Shown here: positions 45,830-56,656 of the stretch, piece after piece
Layout: each line of letters begins with the position of its first letter
Numbering within the stretch: the stretch's first letter is position 1
DNA from: Pelobates cultripes
Lineage: Eukaryota; Chordata; Amphibia; Anura; Pelobatidae
DNA length: 64,000 nucleotides
Reading direction: 5' to 3'
Assembly (NCBI GenBank): GCA_933207985.1
Contig: OW240915.1
Span: 106,481,271-106,545,270, forward strand
Program-made: the position numbers and the translations under genes
The notes under the pieces: generated by a model
Told to the model about the DNA's origin: nothing
Databases searched by the model: none
Seen by the model: the letters and a program-made list of their open reading frames with translations, nothing else

Positions 45830-46756
45830 TTGTGCAACACAGCAGGGATCTGTCCAAATTAGCACTGTCATCCAATACTCGCAGGACATACAACAGAACC
45901 TTCACATTATTTAAAAGATTTCTATTAGAACACGACATATCCCAACCTTTTGTCATGACATCTATCCTGGGTTTCACTTCTTTTTGCCATCTTAAACTAT
46001 AACTATCTTACAACACCATTAAATTATATTTGACAGACATTCAACACCACATGCTATCCCTATGGCCTAATAACCAAAGCTTTATGTCATCATATCAGAT
46101 AAAGAACATACTCAGAGGCATTCAGAAATCGGTTCCCCCACGTACCTCTCATTACCTATAGATAACAAACTTTTCCAATCCCTATCTGACCTATTAGATT
46201 TAAAACCATTTAATTCTACCACCAATTCGGTCATTAAAGCAGCTATGTACATAGCCTTCTACGGTTTCCTCAGGCCAAGAGAGTTCACTACCATCACCAC
46301 CACTCAGACAGATTTCTACAACGATCCCACCTACGCAAACACATGGACCATTATATACTGGCTCTACCACAGTCCAAAACAAGTCAACACGCACCACCAG
46401 TAGAAATCACTTATTATCCTACCCACAATAAATGGTGTCCAGTTGTGGTCCTAGATTCCTACCATCAAAATCCTACCTCACTATCATCACAAAATGTATT
46501 TGCACTACAAGGCTCTGTACTTACTACCGCTACTTTCATGAGATATATCAGATTCCTGTTAATCATGCTAGGTCTCAACCCTTCTACCTACTCGGGTCAC
46601 TCCTTCAGTATAGGGGCTGCCTCCACAGCCTCCAGCGCCAACATACCAGTACATATTATCAAATCACTGGGGCGATGGAATTCTTCCGCTTACACAAGTT
46701 ACATACCCAAACCAGTACAGGAAATTAGAAATGCATTTAAGGAAATGTCTGGTTAA
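45830..46756 (+). pseudogene. Tyrosine recombinase of the retrotransposon, mutated active site
   Basis: The N-terminal SAM-like part is SNTRRTYNRTFTLFKRFLLE near 45872-45940. After frame breaks at 45990-46340 the catalytic part reads VLTTATFMRYIRFLLIMLGL, then SGHSFSIGAASTASSANIPV, then KSLGRWNSSAYTSYIP. The His box is GHSFS where active family members have His-x-x-Arg: the second catalytic arginine is a serine (codon 46607-46609). The nucleophilic tyrosine after GRWNSSA is kept. In family members this enzyme inserts a circular DNA intermediate without a target duplication. Confidence 0.75.
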
Positions 46757-46800
46757 TTTGTATGTATTGTTGACTGAATTAAATCTTTGATTATTCACTT

Positions 46801-46940
46801 TTGCCCTCTTTATTTACAGGCCTACCGTATCGTTGTTCTCGGAACACCACAACTGACTTGCTCTTTTATACTATCCTATGCTTATACTGAAACCTTACTC
46901 CATATACGGCTATTTGCCCCTAACACAAGTATTAAGGCTG
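46801..46940 (+). repeat. 3' direct repeat, copy 1 (B1-like)
   Basis: Starts GCCCTCTTTATTTACAGGCC, continues with CCTACCGTATCG and CTATTTGCCCCTAACACA. It is about 90% identical to 47120-47250 in direct orientation, with unit starts about 316 bp apart. Confidence 0.7.
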
Positions 46941-47119
46941 TATGGCCCGTAATTGTGGAAGGCGCTTAAGATTATACACTTACCTATATGAGGTACACCC
47001 CTTACCTGGCTCCATACCGTTCGAGGTCAGCGTCTGAATGACCCTCCCACCACTCCTAATTCTCAACACTTTTTTCTTTCTTTCTAATTATTTACTTTTC
47101 TTTTCTTACTCCTTGGTGG

Positions 47120-47250
47120 GCCCTCTTTATTTACAGGCCTACCGTATCGTCGGTCCCGGCACACCACAACCGACTTGCTCTTTTATACTATCCTACGTTT
47201 ATACTGGAACCTTACTCCATATACTGCTATTTGCCCCTAACACACATATA
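47120..47250 (+). repeat. 3' direct repeat, copy 2 (B2-like)
   Basis: Same start and order as 46801-46940. It breaks off into a short (TA)n run at about 47247, next to the palindromic insertion at 47270-47515. Confidence 0.7.
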
Positions 47251-47343
47251 TATATATATATCTAAAAAAGAAAAGTAATTCCTGCACTCACGCTGAATCT
47301 CCCTTTATGACCGGGTGCCAACCATATACAGCCAAAGTATACA

Positions 47344-47503
47344 AAAAAATATAGATGGATGGTTGCACTCACGGTTTTTCAAGTAAAAGTCCAAAGTTTA
47401 TTGTTAATTCATAAAAACTGCGATCGCAGTTTTTATGAATTAACAATAAACTTTGGACTTTTACTTGAAAAACCGTGAGTGCAACCATCCATCTATATTT
47501 TTT
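47344..47503. repeat. Perfect 160-bp palindrome
   Basis: 80 bases on each side of the centre (between 47423 and 47424, within GCGATCGC) are exactly complementary without a loop. The arms include AACTTTGGACTTTTACTTG and CCGTGAGTGCAACCATCC. The outer left flank carries a related TGCACTCACG motif (near 47281). The element is probably two head-to-head copies of a retroelement end. Confidence 0.85.
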
Positions 47504-47509
47504 ATATAT

Positions 47510-47850
47510 ATATCTATATATATCCTTTCATTCTAAGTGTATTTTGATATTTATATATAATTTAGTAATACTAATTATAGTAAACATTTTCAATTAATTC
47601 AGTGTTGGGAGATCTGCCTGATAACCCAGGCAGTCCCCTTGCAGGTACCAGTCATGTGATGATGATGACATCGTGATCACATGGCGTGGAAGGCCTACTT
47701 GTCAGCCAGTTCACTCGATCGGGAACGCTTTGGAAGGTAATTACCGCGACTCCCTACAGGGCTGCAACACAATCCTTAGGGCATACTATGCGGCCCTAAC
47801 AGCGGTAAGGCATAATACACCCAAACACTATTGGATTAATATACTTTTTT
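47510..47850. repeat. Fragment of the TTAACCCC-ended repeat family
   Basis: TTCATTCTAAGTGTATTTTG matches 39196-39215 in the second long copy. AGGCAGTCCCCTTGCAG matches, in complement, the first bases of the window. It therefore shows the distal part of that repeat, which is missing or outside the window in the other copies. Confidence 0.5.
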
Positions 47851-48616
47851 GATTGTTTTATATATTGTTTTTAACCATTACATGGAAAATTAAGGCACAT
47901 CAATTTTTATCATTGCAGTCCTGATATCTGAGCTGTCAAGTATAATTTAATATTTTAATATACTCTTTAAACAAATGGATTATAATGTTATTTGTATTGT
48001 AGGCTGCTAATTTGGTGACCTATATGGTCATCTATTTGCATGCATCTAAAATCTTAAGACCAGTTAGTAGTCTAAATTGTAAGATAATTTAAAATCGAAC
48101 AAAATAGCAGTTGCTCTTAGCTGATAACAATAGTTATGTTGTGTTTTCTTCTGCATACTTATGGTTTTGTACATAAATATAGGCAGCTGTAGGCATCAGT
48201 TGATTCTAAGAATCATTTTGTGGAAACTGTTGTGGTGGCAACAGATGTTAACTACATTCGATCTTGCCTTTAGCTTTCCCAGCAAAAGCAAACTGCCAAG
48301 CCACTGTACATCCCCTAATAAACTAAGGTTTGAATTAATGATTCTATGAAGGAAGTAATGAAATTTGTGTTATGTTTTGTTTTTTCACTTCAAACAATGT
48401 GTTTCTAATCAAGCTTTGCATATGCTTCTTAATAACAAGATATACCAGAAACTTCACTATCTATATTTAATACATAATTTTTTGATGTTGGATATTTTAA
48501 TTTATTTTAATTTTTTTTTTTGCTACAACACAAACTATTAAGGCCATAATTACTTAGTAAAATATTATAACCAGCACCTGCTTGGCCTTTAGGGAAAAAT
48601 ACTTATCTCTACAGAT
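47851..48616. other. STARD3NL intron 7, no recognised feature
   Basis: AT-rich sequence without exon, RNA gene or element ends. Confidence 0.5.
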
Positions 48617-48790
48617 AATTACATGATTTTGCTATTTCATGACAAAAAGTCATGCTTTTATGAAAGACACGGAGGCGAGTATTGCTTAACCCTTTCTTTA
48701 CTGTCCACCAATAGCAGCAAAGAATACAAACAGTAAGAAAAAACAGTAGCCATAGTGATAGACCACTCCCATTCCCAAATAATTCCTTTT
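48617..48790. repeat. DIRS1-like inverted terminal repeat (right end of the element)
   Basis: AATTACATGATTTTGCTATT then AGACACGGAGGCG and GTCCACCAATAGCAGCAAAG. The internal part pairs with 50960-51070. The outermost 60 bases are complementary to 49316-49373. Confidence 0.8.
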
Positions 48791-49315
48791 TCTTTTGAGA
48801 TGCGACACCAAACCAGCAAACAGGAACCAATGAACAGTCCAGAACACAGCAGAACAAACCATCCTGAAATCCAGCCGGATACCAATCAGGCACCATCTGG
48901 AATGAAGAACCGTCAACGATGAGGAGCCCATCACAACACCATCCATAGATCTCCAGCCAACGTGGTGAAGCCTTGGGAAGAAGTGAGGACCTCTTAACAG
49001 CACCAACAGCCCAGAATCAACCTGTGAAAACATAAAAAACAGGAGCCCAACCGTTAAATCGGTACTTAAACCAATTGCGCATGCCAATACATAAAGTATA
49101 GATATACTGAAACAACACAGTGTCCATAGTGTCAGACAAGAAAAAACAACCACCAGGCAAACATAACATTAACAGTTAAGTTGCACATAATAGGCAATAC
49201 AATACTGAGCTTAGTGCAACACCTATCATCCCCTGGAAACCAACCTGAGAGATAAACAACTGGGGGGGGAGGGGGGATAAAGTGATAGAGAAGTAACAGG
49301 GTGGGACAATACTCT

Positions 49316-49403
49316 CCTCCGCGTCTTTCATAAAATCATGACTTTTCGTCATGAAATAGCAAAATCATGTAATTTTATGTCAAGACACGGAGGCTCATAT
49401 TGC
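49316..49403. repeat. DIRS1-like internal complementary region
   Basis: CCTCCGCGTCTTTCATAAAA to GCAAAATCATGTAATT is complementary to the left-hand element terminus. TTTTATGTCAAGACACGGAG to CTCATATT is complementary to the right-hand terminus. The two halves are joined at ATGTAATTTTATG, the expected circle junction. Confidence 0.8.
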
Positions 49404-49532
49404 AAGTTTAAAGCTGATCAATAACAGAAGAGAAAACATGTGGCGGAGGTCGAAAGTAAAATTCTCTAAAATTGGATTTGCGGGACCAGTCCGCAATCCT
49501 CATCAGGTCTTCCAGTTGTGCTCCCAAAGTCA

Positions 49533-50123
49533 CTATAGACGTGGCTGATGCCCCCCCCGCAAGGAGTGGGCACTAAAGATGGATGTATCCACGCCGGCCA
49601 GTGACATCACCCATTTAACCCAACGAGCCAAGGTAGTGCTGGACACCGGGGCAAAGGGTTGATGAATCGAGAGAAAGAGCTGAGAGGATGAGACCGAATG
49701 ATGAGCATTCGTTCGAAGAGTGTTGAGGGCCCGGAGGTTAACTGGGCGGATCTGCCCGCCCTTCTTTTCTACTAGGAAGATGTTGCTGAGGACCTCTGTA
49801 GGGGACACGGGGCCCGTTCTATCGCCGCATTTCGCCTGGAGGCCCGACAGCTCCTCGTCTCTTAAGGAGCGGTCAGTCCCAGAAAGTACAATAGGTCGAG
49901 GGGGAGGAATGTGACACGGGTTGTCGACCAACTCTATGTGAAACCCCCGCACTGTGGTCAGGACCCAGACATCTGAGATGATGTTTGACCAGGCTTGGAA
50001 AAAATGACGGAGTCTGCCCCCTACACAGATATTGGAAAAAACATGAGGTAGATACAAGTTTACCGTAAGGGCGTCTGGAACCGGAGTTCCCTCTGAAGCC
50101 TCGGGAGCGCCATGGTCTTCCAC
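49533..50123 (-). pseudogene. DIRS1-like reverse transcriptase N-terminus fused to recombinase C-terminus
   Basis: An open frame of 196 codons. Residues 30-131 are the start of a DIRS RT: FFQAWSNIISDVWVLTTVRG, then PPPRPIVLSG and SNIFLVEKKGGQIRPVNLRA. Directly after NLRALN (near 49730) the sequence becomes a tyrosine-recombinase C-terminus: PVSSTTLARWVKWVMSLAGV, DTSIFSAHSLRGG, keeping the His-x-x-Arg box. The RT palm, RNase H and recombinase N-terminus are deleted in frame. Whether any product is made is unknown; it cannot be a working polymerase. Confidence 0.75.
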
Positions 50124-50196
50124 GAGAGGGGAAGAAAGGGGACTGGTGTCTCGTCTCCTGGAAGGATGGTCTCTGATTGTAGGAGCCTTGTCCCGA

Positions 50197-50571
50197 TCAA
50201 AGGGCGTGGTAATTAGACCAACTGGACAGACAGCCCTTGAATCTGCCGGCCCTGGTAGAGACCCGTCCCTGAAATACCCTCTTCATAGAGGATTGAGCTT
50301 TGTCCAGGGCTGTAAAAGCACCCACAAAGCGCCCCATGTCCTTTATAAAGGATTCTCCAAATAACAGGCCCTGGGCGTCTTTCCCCACCTCAGTGAGATC
50401 GAGGTTAGCGAGTTTGGGCCCAATTTTAAAGAGATTGGCTTTACGCCGCTCTATAGACAGGGAGGTGTTCACGAACTGCAAGGATTTGTGAAGAATATAG
50501 CCGAACGGCATGATACATTCATGAAAAAAACAGCCGAACAGAATGGAGAAAACAGGCGCAAAGGGCGCCAA
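50197..50571 (-). pseudogene. DIRS1-like gag remnant
   Basis: 124 codons with SLQFVNTSLSIERRKANLFK, then DAQGLLFGESFIKDMGRFVG and FTALDKAQSSMKRVF. The LLFG motif followed by an alpha-helical repeat and a basic tail is what the C-terminal part of DIRS1 gag proteins looks like (family knowledge). The N-terminal part is lost and a stop separates it from the RT frame. Confidence 0.6.
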
Positions 50572-50959
50572 AATACAGGAGAGGGAGCAATGGAGTCACA
50601 GACAGCCAGAAAGAGATAAGACAAACGGAGAGATAAGAGCAACAGTGGAAGCTCAAGTGATAGGGGTACAAATAATAACAGCCTAAAGAAGGTCTTGAAC
50701 CCTGGGCTCAAAGGATAACACACAAATGTATAATCCACAATAGTAAAAAAAGAATATAAGCGTACAATATATGGAAAATAAAGAGACTACAATCAATAAT
50801 GCAAATAAAAGCATAAATAACAATAAAGCAATAATGAGATTACCATCAATAATGCAAATAAATAGCATAAATAACAATAAAGCAATGATAATATGGAAGA
50901 AATTAGTCATGTATTTATCTTTGGTAGCAGCAAAGAAAGAGGAATTATGTGGGGAGGTG

Positions 50960-51094
50960 CTGGCTATTATACTGGAACTTGGTATACGAGTGGTCTATCA
51001 CTATGGTTACCGTTTTTTCTTACTGTTTGTATTCTTTGCTGCTATTGGTGGACAGTAAAGAAATATGAGCCTCCGTGTCTTGACATAAAATTAA
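50960..51094. repeat. DIRS1-like inverted terminal repeat (left end of the element)
   Basis: Complement of 48660-48790 with a few mismatches (TCTATCACTATGGTTACCG, then TGCTGCTATTGGTGGACAG). It ends TCTTGACATAAAATT, the part copied in the internal complementary region. Confidence 0.8.
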
Positions 51095-51753
51095 AGTATA
51101 CTTTAGGCATTTGCAACATTGTAGCATTTAGAAAGTGTCAAAATGATGAATCTTCAGATGATGAATCTACAGTGGTCTGCTTCTACATGCATCACGACTT
51201 TTAGCAGAAATCCAAATGTAGCTAGCAAAAATTGTGACTTATCGTTTTCCCAAGTTTTATAATTTTTGGTATTCATATAATAGCACCATCTTTACAATTT
51301 TAGAAAGGTAATAAGCACCTGCTCAAATGAGCTTACAGTGTATGAGTATATGAGGTAGGTGGATGTATCTTGCTAGATCTCATGCCCAGGGCCACTTACT
51401 GGTAATGTTATCTGACCAGTATTCCCAGTTCTAAGACAGTGATGTTACCACCGCTGTAACCAGCTAATATACAAGTCGTTTTTTTCTGTATCTATGCGTT
51501 TTTTTACTTGAAACATAGTAAATAGCCTCCAGGTTGATATTGTGTTTTTTTTTTTTGTTTTTTTTTCAAGTCTTGATTCAAAATGTAAAATGTCAATAGC
51601 TAAGTGTAACCTAAATAGTCATGTTATGTTGTCACAATTGCAGAGGAAAAACAAATTAAAAAGAATCTTTAATAGTATTATTAAACACAATATTCTATGA
51701 CTTATAATAGCCATAAACTAGTGAATGCACTTTTATTTTTTTCTATTTTTTAG
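51095..51753. other. STARD3NL intron 7, right end
   Basis: No element recognised; ends TTTTTTCTATTTTTTAG before exon 8. Confidence 0.55.
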
Positions 51754-51806
51754 AGTCCGATGAAGAGGTGGAAGAAAAACAGGACATAGAAAAGCCTTTA
51801 GTGTAA
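51754..51806 (+). CDS. STARD3NL: STARD3NL coding exon 8 with stop codon
   Basis: Enters in phase 1 and encodes ESDEEVEEKQDIEKPLV, then TAA at 51804-51806. The acidic residues finish the FFAT region, and EKPLV corresponds to the usual EKPLLEL-type end, two residues shorter. The exon continues for 18 noncoding bases to a good donor (AAAG/GTAAGT at 51824/51825). Confidence 0.9.
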
Positions 51807-51824
51807 CAAAATGTGATTCCAAAG
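51807..51824 (+). other. STARD3NL: STARD3NL 3' UTR, first part
   Basis: 18 bases between the stop codon and the GTAAGT donor. Because the last junction is so close to the stop, the spliced mRNA should escape nonsense-mediated decay. Confidence 0.75.
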
Positions 51825-52623
51825 GTAAGTAGGTGCATGATATAGAAAGTAGCATATTATGGGGACAAACCACAGAACCTTGACTGTTAAATTCATTTAT
51901 AGACCAGACATTTAATTCACTGTTTTCTAATTATATCAGAGTTCACAAGTTGTTATGAATTGTGCATCTATTTGCATCCCAGCCTCAGATAATCTGGAAA
52001 TGTTGCTGTGCAAACCCACATAGTATTGCTGAAAATCTTTAAAGTGGTTTGGTCTTTACACATTATATCTACCACACCCCCCTCCCTCCCCCCACATTTA
52101 GTCTGTCTTCATTTAAAAGTACATAAATAAAAGTATGAATGCATTGCATATCACATTGTTTCCTGTGTTCTTTAGCATGTTAACCTGTGTATGCACAATG
52201 TAATTGACCAGTGCATGTGAGCGAGAATAGCATTGCATAACAGGAAATGGGTAATCTACCAGCATCCATCATGATTGGCAAATAAAACAGAAACTTGCTT
52301 TAGGTACTCCCATTGTCAAAGATCATATGGTACCCAAGAACTAGTAGGTTCTGTTTTATCTTGTGTATATATAAAATGAAATGAGGTAAATTTAAAAACC
52401 AAAAACAAGGGACAAAAAAGGATAAAAAAAAATAAAAGTTAAAATCCCGCTTTATAGGCAAAATCTCTATTGAATCAGAAGTGGTTCATTTTTATGAGCC
52501 CCTACAAATTAATCCTAAATAGAAATTATATGGGGTAGAAGGCAGCACTCTCCATTCATTTTATGTTCCCTGTGCTTTAATTAGAATGTGATTTTTGAAG
52601 TGGTAATGTTTGCTTGCTTGCAG

Positions 52624-55375
52624 CCTTACTGAAGCATCATACTTGAGATTACTGGATTCTGTCTGGTGGACTACTGCAAACAGGAAGCAAAACAAATTAA
52701 AGCCATACTGATGCACCACACAAATTATTCTGCCGTAGCTGTTGGAATTGGAAGAGGACAGCCACTGAGTAGTCAGTAGTGACTAACTATGTTTGTCTGC
52801 ATTGAATCATAATTTAATATGTTCTATGAGATTGTTCTATAAATTCTATAAATTAGAGTGAAACTATGTGAAAGATACCTTAGCAGTCCATGTAATCTGT
52901 TTCTCTCCTGAGAGTCCAGTGCCTTCATGTTTATTGACTATGAGAAGACTACTGACTTTGGTATGGACAAGACTGACTACTATGTCTTCTAATAAATAAT
53001 GTGAAGCTGTTGGATTTTTATTTTTAACTAAAATTAAAATGTTGCCATCTGTGCAGTTTGCATACCTGAAATGAATCTATGTATAAAGCAAACTGAGGTG
53101 AAGCTATTTTTTTTTAAACTTGCTATCATCCCTGGAATGTCTGGCGTTTGATCTTGGAATTCTTTATTTATTTATATCAGGATGAGGCAATCTATAAAGG
53201 AAATTAGTGAGAAGAATGTGCAAGCTTTTTTTCTTGCAGACCTACGTGAATGCTGGTTCCTACATGACTGTTACTGCAGTTCTTCTATACTTGGCAACCA
53301 CATGAATTCAGATCTTTGTCTCTAAGTAGCCAGTATCAGTAGCTTTGATGGGCTATAATAAAGTAACTCCTAGTTATGTTTGGGTTTCTTTCCCACTAAA
53401 TATGTGAGTGGATCTTTCGAATTACTCTCTCTCTAGCCCATCTTTGCTGATTTAGGAATGCACTTTAAATGTGGTGTGGCAGTGGACCATGAGAACTGCA
53501 TTTTAGTATTGATTAGCAAAGTATAGATTAAAATGAGATGAAACTCTACTTGTTAGATGCATAGTCAATCTTAAAAAAATAGTTTAGTACAGTTTCCATT
53601 TTCTTGGAAGGGGGTCTATGAAATAGATACTTAAGACTAAAGGATCACTATGACATTAAGAATACAAATATCTATTCCTAATGCTACCATGCCCTAATCA
53701 CCATTTAGGTGACTGGGACAGCACTGCCAGGGTTAAAAATGGTAATTTGCTTATCTTTTCTTCCTTGAAGTCTCCTTGATGAACCCCGCATAGGAAAGCA
53801 TTAGGAAGCTTGTGTGCATGCGTGGCAAAATGCTGCGGTACGCCTATCAGATGGTGGCCTCTCTGGGTTTTACTCTGCTATTTCATAGAAAAGCCTCTAG
53901 TGATTGTCAGTATGGCAGCCATCAAAGGCTGGTTAACGTTGCCATGAAAACATTAGCATTTCTGAACTCCTTTTAGAACACTGTAGTCAATACAACCAAA
54001 AATGTTGCATTAAAAATAGATCATTGCTTTTAATATACTTACTTCCCTGCAGGCCCCATAAATGTGTCATTCGTTATTTTCATTCTTATTTACATAAATT
54101 GTGAAATATCTTTTCTAAAGTGTGTGTCACTTTCCTGAAGATTTGAAAGTATGCAAATTTTCATACAGTCGGTTTACATTGTATGTGTAAATTTGGTGGG
54201 CCAGATGTCGTGCTTTGAGTGGTCCCACTTTGATATTCACAGCAAAGAAAATTGTAAGTTTAATATGTTTTTGTAGGTTATATGCAGTTTTTCCAAAAAT
54301 GCTTACTTTGCACTCCTTATATAAATATAAGGCAAAAAATCTGGTCAGGCAAGAAAAGCATCTGGCTATATCAACATTGAGATCAAACATATTGCCCCAG
54401 TTATGGCAGCTATCTTCTGGACTAAACTTGTCAACACTCTATATTTTAATTCATTTTTTTGTTGATTCAACACTGACTGTTCCAAAGAAAAATACATTGT
54501 TTCATATATTCTATACTGTTAGTCAAACATTTGTAATTTGTTTTGTTTGTGTAACTTGAAAAAAAGATTGTTTTTGTTTTGTAACTGTTTGTCCTACATT
54601 GTATTGCCATCTTTGTAAGAAGAGAGTTGGTTTTCAGAGAATAGATGAAACAGACACAAGAAATTTGTGACATGGGTCTTAGAAATATTTGAATTGTTTT
54701 TAATTGAGACTGATTCTGTGTTTGAATGTCCATATTTTAAGGATGGCATTTAAGAAATCTATTAAAGTCTGTGCTCTGTTATTTTTGTAACGTACATGAA
54801 TGACACAGGGCTTGATGTTTATTAAACTCTAATTCACCCTGCTCAGTTTTGCTGTTGTACAACTTTTATATGAAGCATACAATTCCCTCAGCGTTCAGTA
54901 AATTTTTATATACAGGGTATTTGCAGATAATGTATCAACCACTAATTTTAAGATCCCATATGGTACTAATCTCTCTGTATAAAATGCATAGTTTGTTTAA
55001 TACATAGATTCACACATTGATGGTGACTGTACATCTTTTACACAAAGTTTCTATCCTATTTATACCTCGACAAGCATTTTATATAATGCAAGGTATATAA
55101 TCAAAGATAGTACATTGCTGCTTACCGTTAACTCTATGATGTATATTATAATGTATGCAGTATTGCTAATGAAATTAACCTGCTAGCGGCAACATATAAT
55201 AACAGAGATACTTTTTTTTTTTCCCATTTGTTTTCTGGAAAGTTGAATTTCTCGTGCAAATTATTGGTTCCATATAATGGTTTAAATGTATATTGTATGT
55301 ACATATCTATATGTAAGTTATACGATTAAATGAATAATGAAATGCTTAATAAATGAGCTGTTAAAATTATACTGT
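52624..55375 (+). other. STARD3NL: STARD3NL terminal 3' UTR exon (end uncertain)
   Basis: Starts after TGTTTGCTTGCTTGCAG and has no long frame. Candidate poly(A) signals are AATAAA at 52991, AATAAA at 53357, ATTAAA at 54761 (followed by GTCTGTGCTCTG) and AATAAA at 55348 (followed by ACTGTGTGTA). The end given is the last of these. A diverged MITE-like stretch (53640-53990) lies inside if the long form is used. Confidence 0.5.
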
Positions 55376-55551
55376 GTGTATAAAACCTATTAAAGAAATA
55401 CACTTCATTGAAACACTTATGTTAAAACACACACAATGCATGTGTCTGAAGGTAGTACATATAAATGTTTTATAAACATATGGGAGAAAAAAAGCTAAAT
55501 GGTGTTTGCAGGAACCAACTTAGAATATTCAATATACAGCATATTACTATA

Positions 55552-55998
55552 AGCGGATCTGTTATTGTTTGATGGTACAGCCCCCAGCTTCTTTATAGCC
55601 CACAACCCCTGAAAACCATTTCTAGTCCCGAGAGCAGTGCGGCTTACCTTTTCCAATATTGTGCCAGTCCTGCTGGATCTTATCTCAAGGCGTCGTCATC
55701 TTTGTGTTCTTAAGATGGCGGTGCCAGGAATCCCATACTCTGCCCTCCCTTGGGCGTGAGTGTCAAATGACATGCACACCCAAGGCTTCCAATAGGCCTG
55801 TGTTGACTCTCGCCACTAGCCAAAGAGGCGCAATACTGGAAGGAGGTGATCACAACCATTGACAATGACTGCAAAGCGTGAATTAAGTTTGTCATCAGTT
55901 ATGCGTAATGAAAAAAAAAAGTAAGTTTGAAGAAAAAAAAAAAACAACCAAAAAACAGGGTGTGGGTTTGGAAAAAAAGTGACTGATCTGCTTTAAAT
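55552..55998. mobile_element. MITE with TTAAAGCAGATC-type ends
   Basis: The left end reads AAGCGGATCTGTTATTG. The right end in complement reads TTAAAGCAGATCAGTCAC. The ends are imperfectly inverted and enclose about 440 bp without coding content. Confidence 0.5.
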
Positions 55999-56607
55999 AT
56001 TCAACTTTGATTTATACAAGAAAGGTTCATCATTGTTAGTTAATCCCTTGAATGTTTTCTTTCTGTGGATTTCTTTAGACAAATCGGCATATATGTTGCT
56101 TTGTAGAGCCAAAATGAAAATATCAGCCTTGTTTTACTTTTAACTTATTCTCCCGTGCTTTAGAAGCCAAATCAGGTTTATTCACTAAACAGTCAATAGT
56201 CAGAATGGATCTGCAAATTTTAGACAATAACTGCTGAAAACATAGGTGACTCTTTCCAATCCAGCAATACTCTCCAATTTGTGTTTAGTGAATGACCCTG
56301 AACATTTTGCATTTTTTTTTTCATTCGTAATCACAATTCTAAGATAATATTTTAATAACCCTTGTGAATTTAAGAACTATGGTATCTCTGTGGTACCTGC
56401 TTTAGTATATTACATTTAAATGATTTTACTATTAAAACTTGAGCAACACTGATGTAGTCTATAGTTCAACTCGGATATTATTAAAACACACCAGGTTTTG
56501 AAGCCCAGGTGGAGCAAAAGCTAAATTGAACTGATTGTCTTCCAAACATTGAGTTTCCAGATCATAATTTAGTGAATAAACACACAGTGTTTATCCTCTA
56601 GTGATCT

Positions 56608-56656
<49 letters not shown>

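Larger units (their letters stand above)
40690..47250 (+). mobile_element. Decayed Ngaro/DIRS-like tyrosine-recombinase retrotransposon
   Basis: A retroelement of about 6.5 kb in the sense orientation of STARD3NL intron 7. Order: a long 5' leader with degenerate internal repeats (CGAACGGGAAACTGTTTTG near 40951 and ACTGGGATCACTGTTTTG near 41107; GAGGCCAACA and GGGCCTCACC pairs at 41930-42170), gag-like frames (42264-44235), reverse transcriptase and RNase H (44266-45800), tyrosine recombinase (45830-46756), and two 3' direct repeats (46801-46940, 47120-47250). There is no DDE integrase and there are no flanking LTRs. Direct repeats in this arrangement fit the split-repeat Ngaro/PAT structure; a matching 5' repeat was not found. 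Frameshifts and stops show it is dead. The 5' edge is uncertain. Confidence 0.75.
48617..51094 (-). mobile_element. DIRS1-like retrotransposon, internally deleted
   Basis: 2.48 kb. The outer ends are inverted terminal repeats (48617-48790 and about 50960-51094), both containing GTCCACCAATAGCAGCAAAG or its complement. An internal complementary region at 49316-49403 joins copies of the two outer ends: GTCTTTCATAAAATCATGAC from one and TATGTCAAGACACGGAGGCT from the other. This ITR/ICR layout is diagnostic of DIRS1 elements, which replicate through a circular intermediate. On the minus strand the order is ITR, gag remnant, RT fused to recombinase, ICR, ITR, as in full elements. The middle of RT, RNase H and most of the recombinase are missing, so it is non-autonomous. 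Confidence 0.85.

Noticed and set aside
48698..49153. 151-codon minus-strand frame rich in Leu/Phe
   Set aside because: Lies in the inverted terminal repeat region of the DIRS1-like element; matches no gag, RT or recombinase motif.
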